From assembly GCA_024734495.1 (NCBI GenBank), contig JALMQS010000257.1, positions 124,001-188,000 of the forward strand: 64,000 bases of DNA. Reading direction: 5' to 3'. Each line of letters begins with the position of its first letter. The stretch's first letter is position 1. The notes under the pieces were generated by a model. The model made no database searches. It was not told the origin of the DNA and was given only the letters and a program-made list of their open reading frames with translations. Made by a program: the position numbers and the translations under genes. This stretch comes from Forficula auricularia (Eukaryota; Arthropoda; Insecta; Dermaptera; Forficulidae). Below are positions 62,931-64,000 of this stretch, piece by piece.

Positions 62931-64000
62931 ATTTTGATTGAAAATGAATCAAAAATAACATTTCGATCAATAATTTTGTTCCTCTTATATTTTATAGTAT
63001 TTTAGCATAATTAAAAAAACATGTTACTACTATTCATTAATCGGTTCATCATTTATACGTAGTTTAAAAAGTTTGACGAGAAAAATAATTACCAAAATAA
63101 CATTATATGTAGTTATGAATTATTTTAGCATAATTAAAAAAACATGTTACTACTATTCATTAATCGGTTCATCATTTATACGTAGTTTAAAAAGTTTGAC
63201 GAGAAAATAATTACCAAAATAACATTATATGTAGTTATGAAAAGGTTTTCATTTTTTTTACCTACTATTTTTAGTGAAAATAAATAAATAAAATTTCGAT
63301 CAATAATTTTGTGCCCTTTAGTTATAGAATTTTAGCATAATGAAAAAAAATTGTTATTTCTATTCATATGTTTAATGAAAAAAAATAACAAATAAAAAAT
63401 TAACGTTTCGATCAATAATTTTGTTCCTTTTATTTAGAATTTTAGCATAATTAAAAAAATTTTTTACTACTATTCTTTAATCATTTCAGCATTTAAGTAT
63501 ACGTAATTTAAAAAGTTTAGCGACAAAATAATTGCCAAAATAACAATATACTTAATTATGTCGTTTCGAAAATGCTTTCATTTTATTTTTCCTACAATTT
63601 TCAGTTAAAATAAATAAATAAATAAATAAAATTTCGATCAATAATTTTGTGCTAGTTAGATAGACTTTTAGCATAATGAAAAAAAAATTGTTATTTCTAT
63701 TCATATGTTTAATGAAAAAAATAATAAATAAATAAAAAACGTTTCGATCAATAATTTTGTTCCTTTTATATAGTATTTTGGTATAATTAAAAAAATTGTT
63801 ACTATTATTCATTAATAGTTTAAGCATAAATACGTAGTTTAAAAAGTTCAGCGACAACATAATTGCCAAAATAATATAATAGTTTCGAAAAAGTTTTGAT
63901 TTTGTTTTCCTACAATTTACATTTCGTTCAATAATTTTGTGCCCGTTAGATCGACTTTTGAATAAAAAAATTGTTATTTCTATTGATATCTTCTTCTTCT
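62931..64000. repeat. Higher-order tandem repeat, continues past the window
   Basis: Two alternating unit types share TTCGATCAATAATTTTGT. Type A (followed by TCC) starts near 62963, 63404 and 63741; type B (followed by GC) near 63294, 63633 and 63918. The composite period is about 338 bp. An exact-looking local duplication of about 121 bp lies at 62998-63119 and 63120-63240. Confidence 0.85.

Noticed and set aside
63552..63869. 105-codon minus-strand frame
   Set aside because: It spans the tandem satellite and repeats with its units; low complexity.

Overview
The window looks like intergenic or heterochromatic DNA from an AT-rich animal genome, most likely an insect or other arthropod. The reasons are the mobile-element mix (mariner, hAT, BEL/Pao, an R2-type retrotransposon with a restriction-like endonuclease, a tRNA-derived SINE), animal-style splice-site candidates, and the lack of long open frames, operons or prokaryotic signals. 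I cannot name the species. There is no rRNA gene, CRISPR array or recognisable conserved host gene. The only host-gene candidate is a weak two-exon model at 42834-43818.

Nearly everything recognisable is a mobile element or a relic of one, often nested. From left to right: foldback elements and an LTR composite (0-2.2 kb); a mariner relic inside a foldback (4.5-5.6 kb); several copies of a G/C-run repeat that carries about 115-bp internal units (6, 9.4, 17.3 and 55.2 kb); a ribozyme-bearing palindrome (10.4 kb); a hAT element holding a palindrome and a solo LTR (14.2-15.3 kb); a SINE with exact target duplication (18.2 kb); a 2-kb TIR element (21.2-23.2 kb); a 60-bp tandem array (25.6 kb); paired dispersed repeats with C-rich and G-rich islands (26-29 kb); a hAT between two repeat copies (31.1-32.4 kb); a palindrome with three ribozyme motifs (35.2-35.8 kb); a tRNA-headed LINE chimera (36.1-36.7 kb); a BEL/Pao element with two LTRs (37.4-42.8 kb); palindromes with tRNA-like modules (45.5 and 49.9 kb); an R2-type 3' end (55.8-56.5 kb); two more ribozyme palindromes (57.6 and 61.4 kb); and a higher-order satellite running off the right edge (62.9-64 kb).

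The strongest unifying signal is a set of hammerhead-like ribozyme motifs: CTGANGA, a short hairpin, then GAAA and GT(C/A/T). They occur in at least seven sequence-unrelated settings, mostly as mirror pairs in the arms of palindromic repeats. Stem II differs in sequence between families but still pairs, and in the better copies bases before CTGANGA pair with bases after the predicted cleavage site (up to 10 of 11 positions at 35604-35657). This matches the short-stem-III hammerhead variants known from Penelope-like retroelements, although no Penelope coding sequence is visible.

The second theme is modular exchange. A tRNA-like B-box block sits inside foldbacks with unrelated arms, an about 115-bp unit is shared by element families with different ends, and a SINE shares its 3' tail with a second retroposed insertion. 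All assignments come from reading the sequence; boundaries are approximate unless a target duplication or exact TIR is stated.
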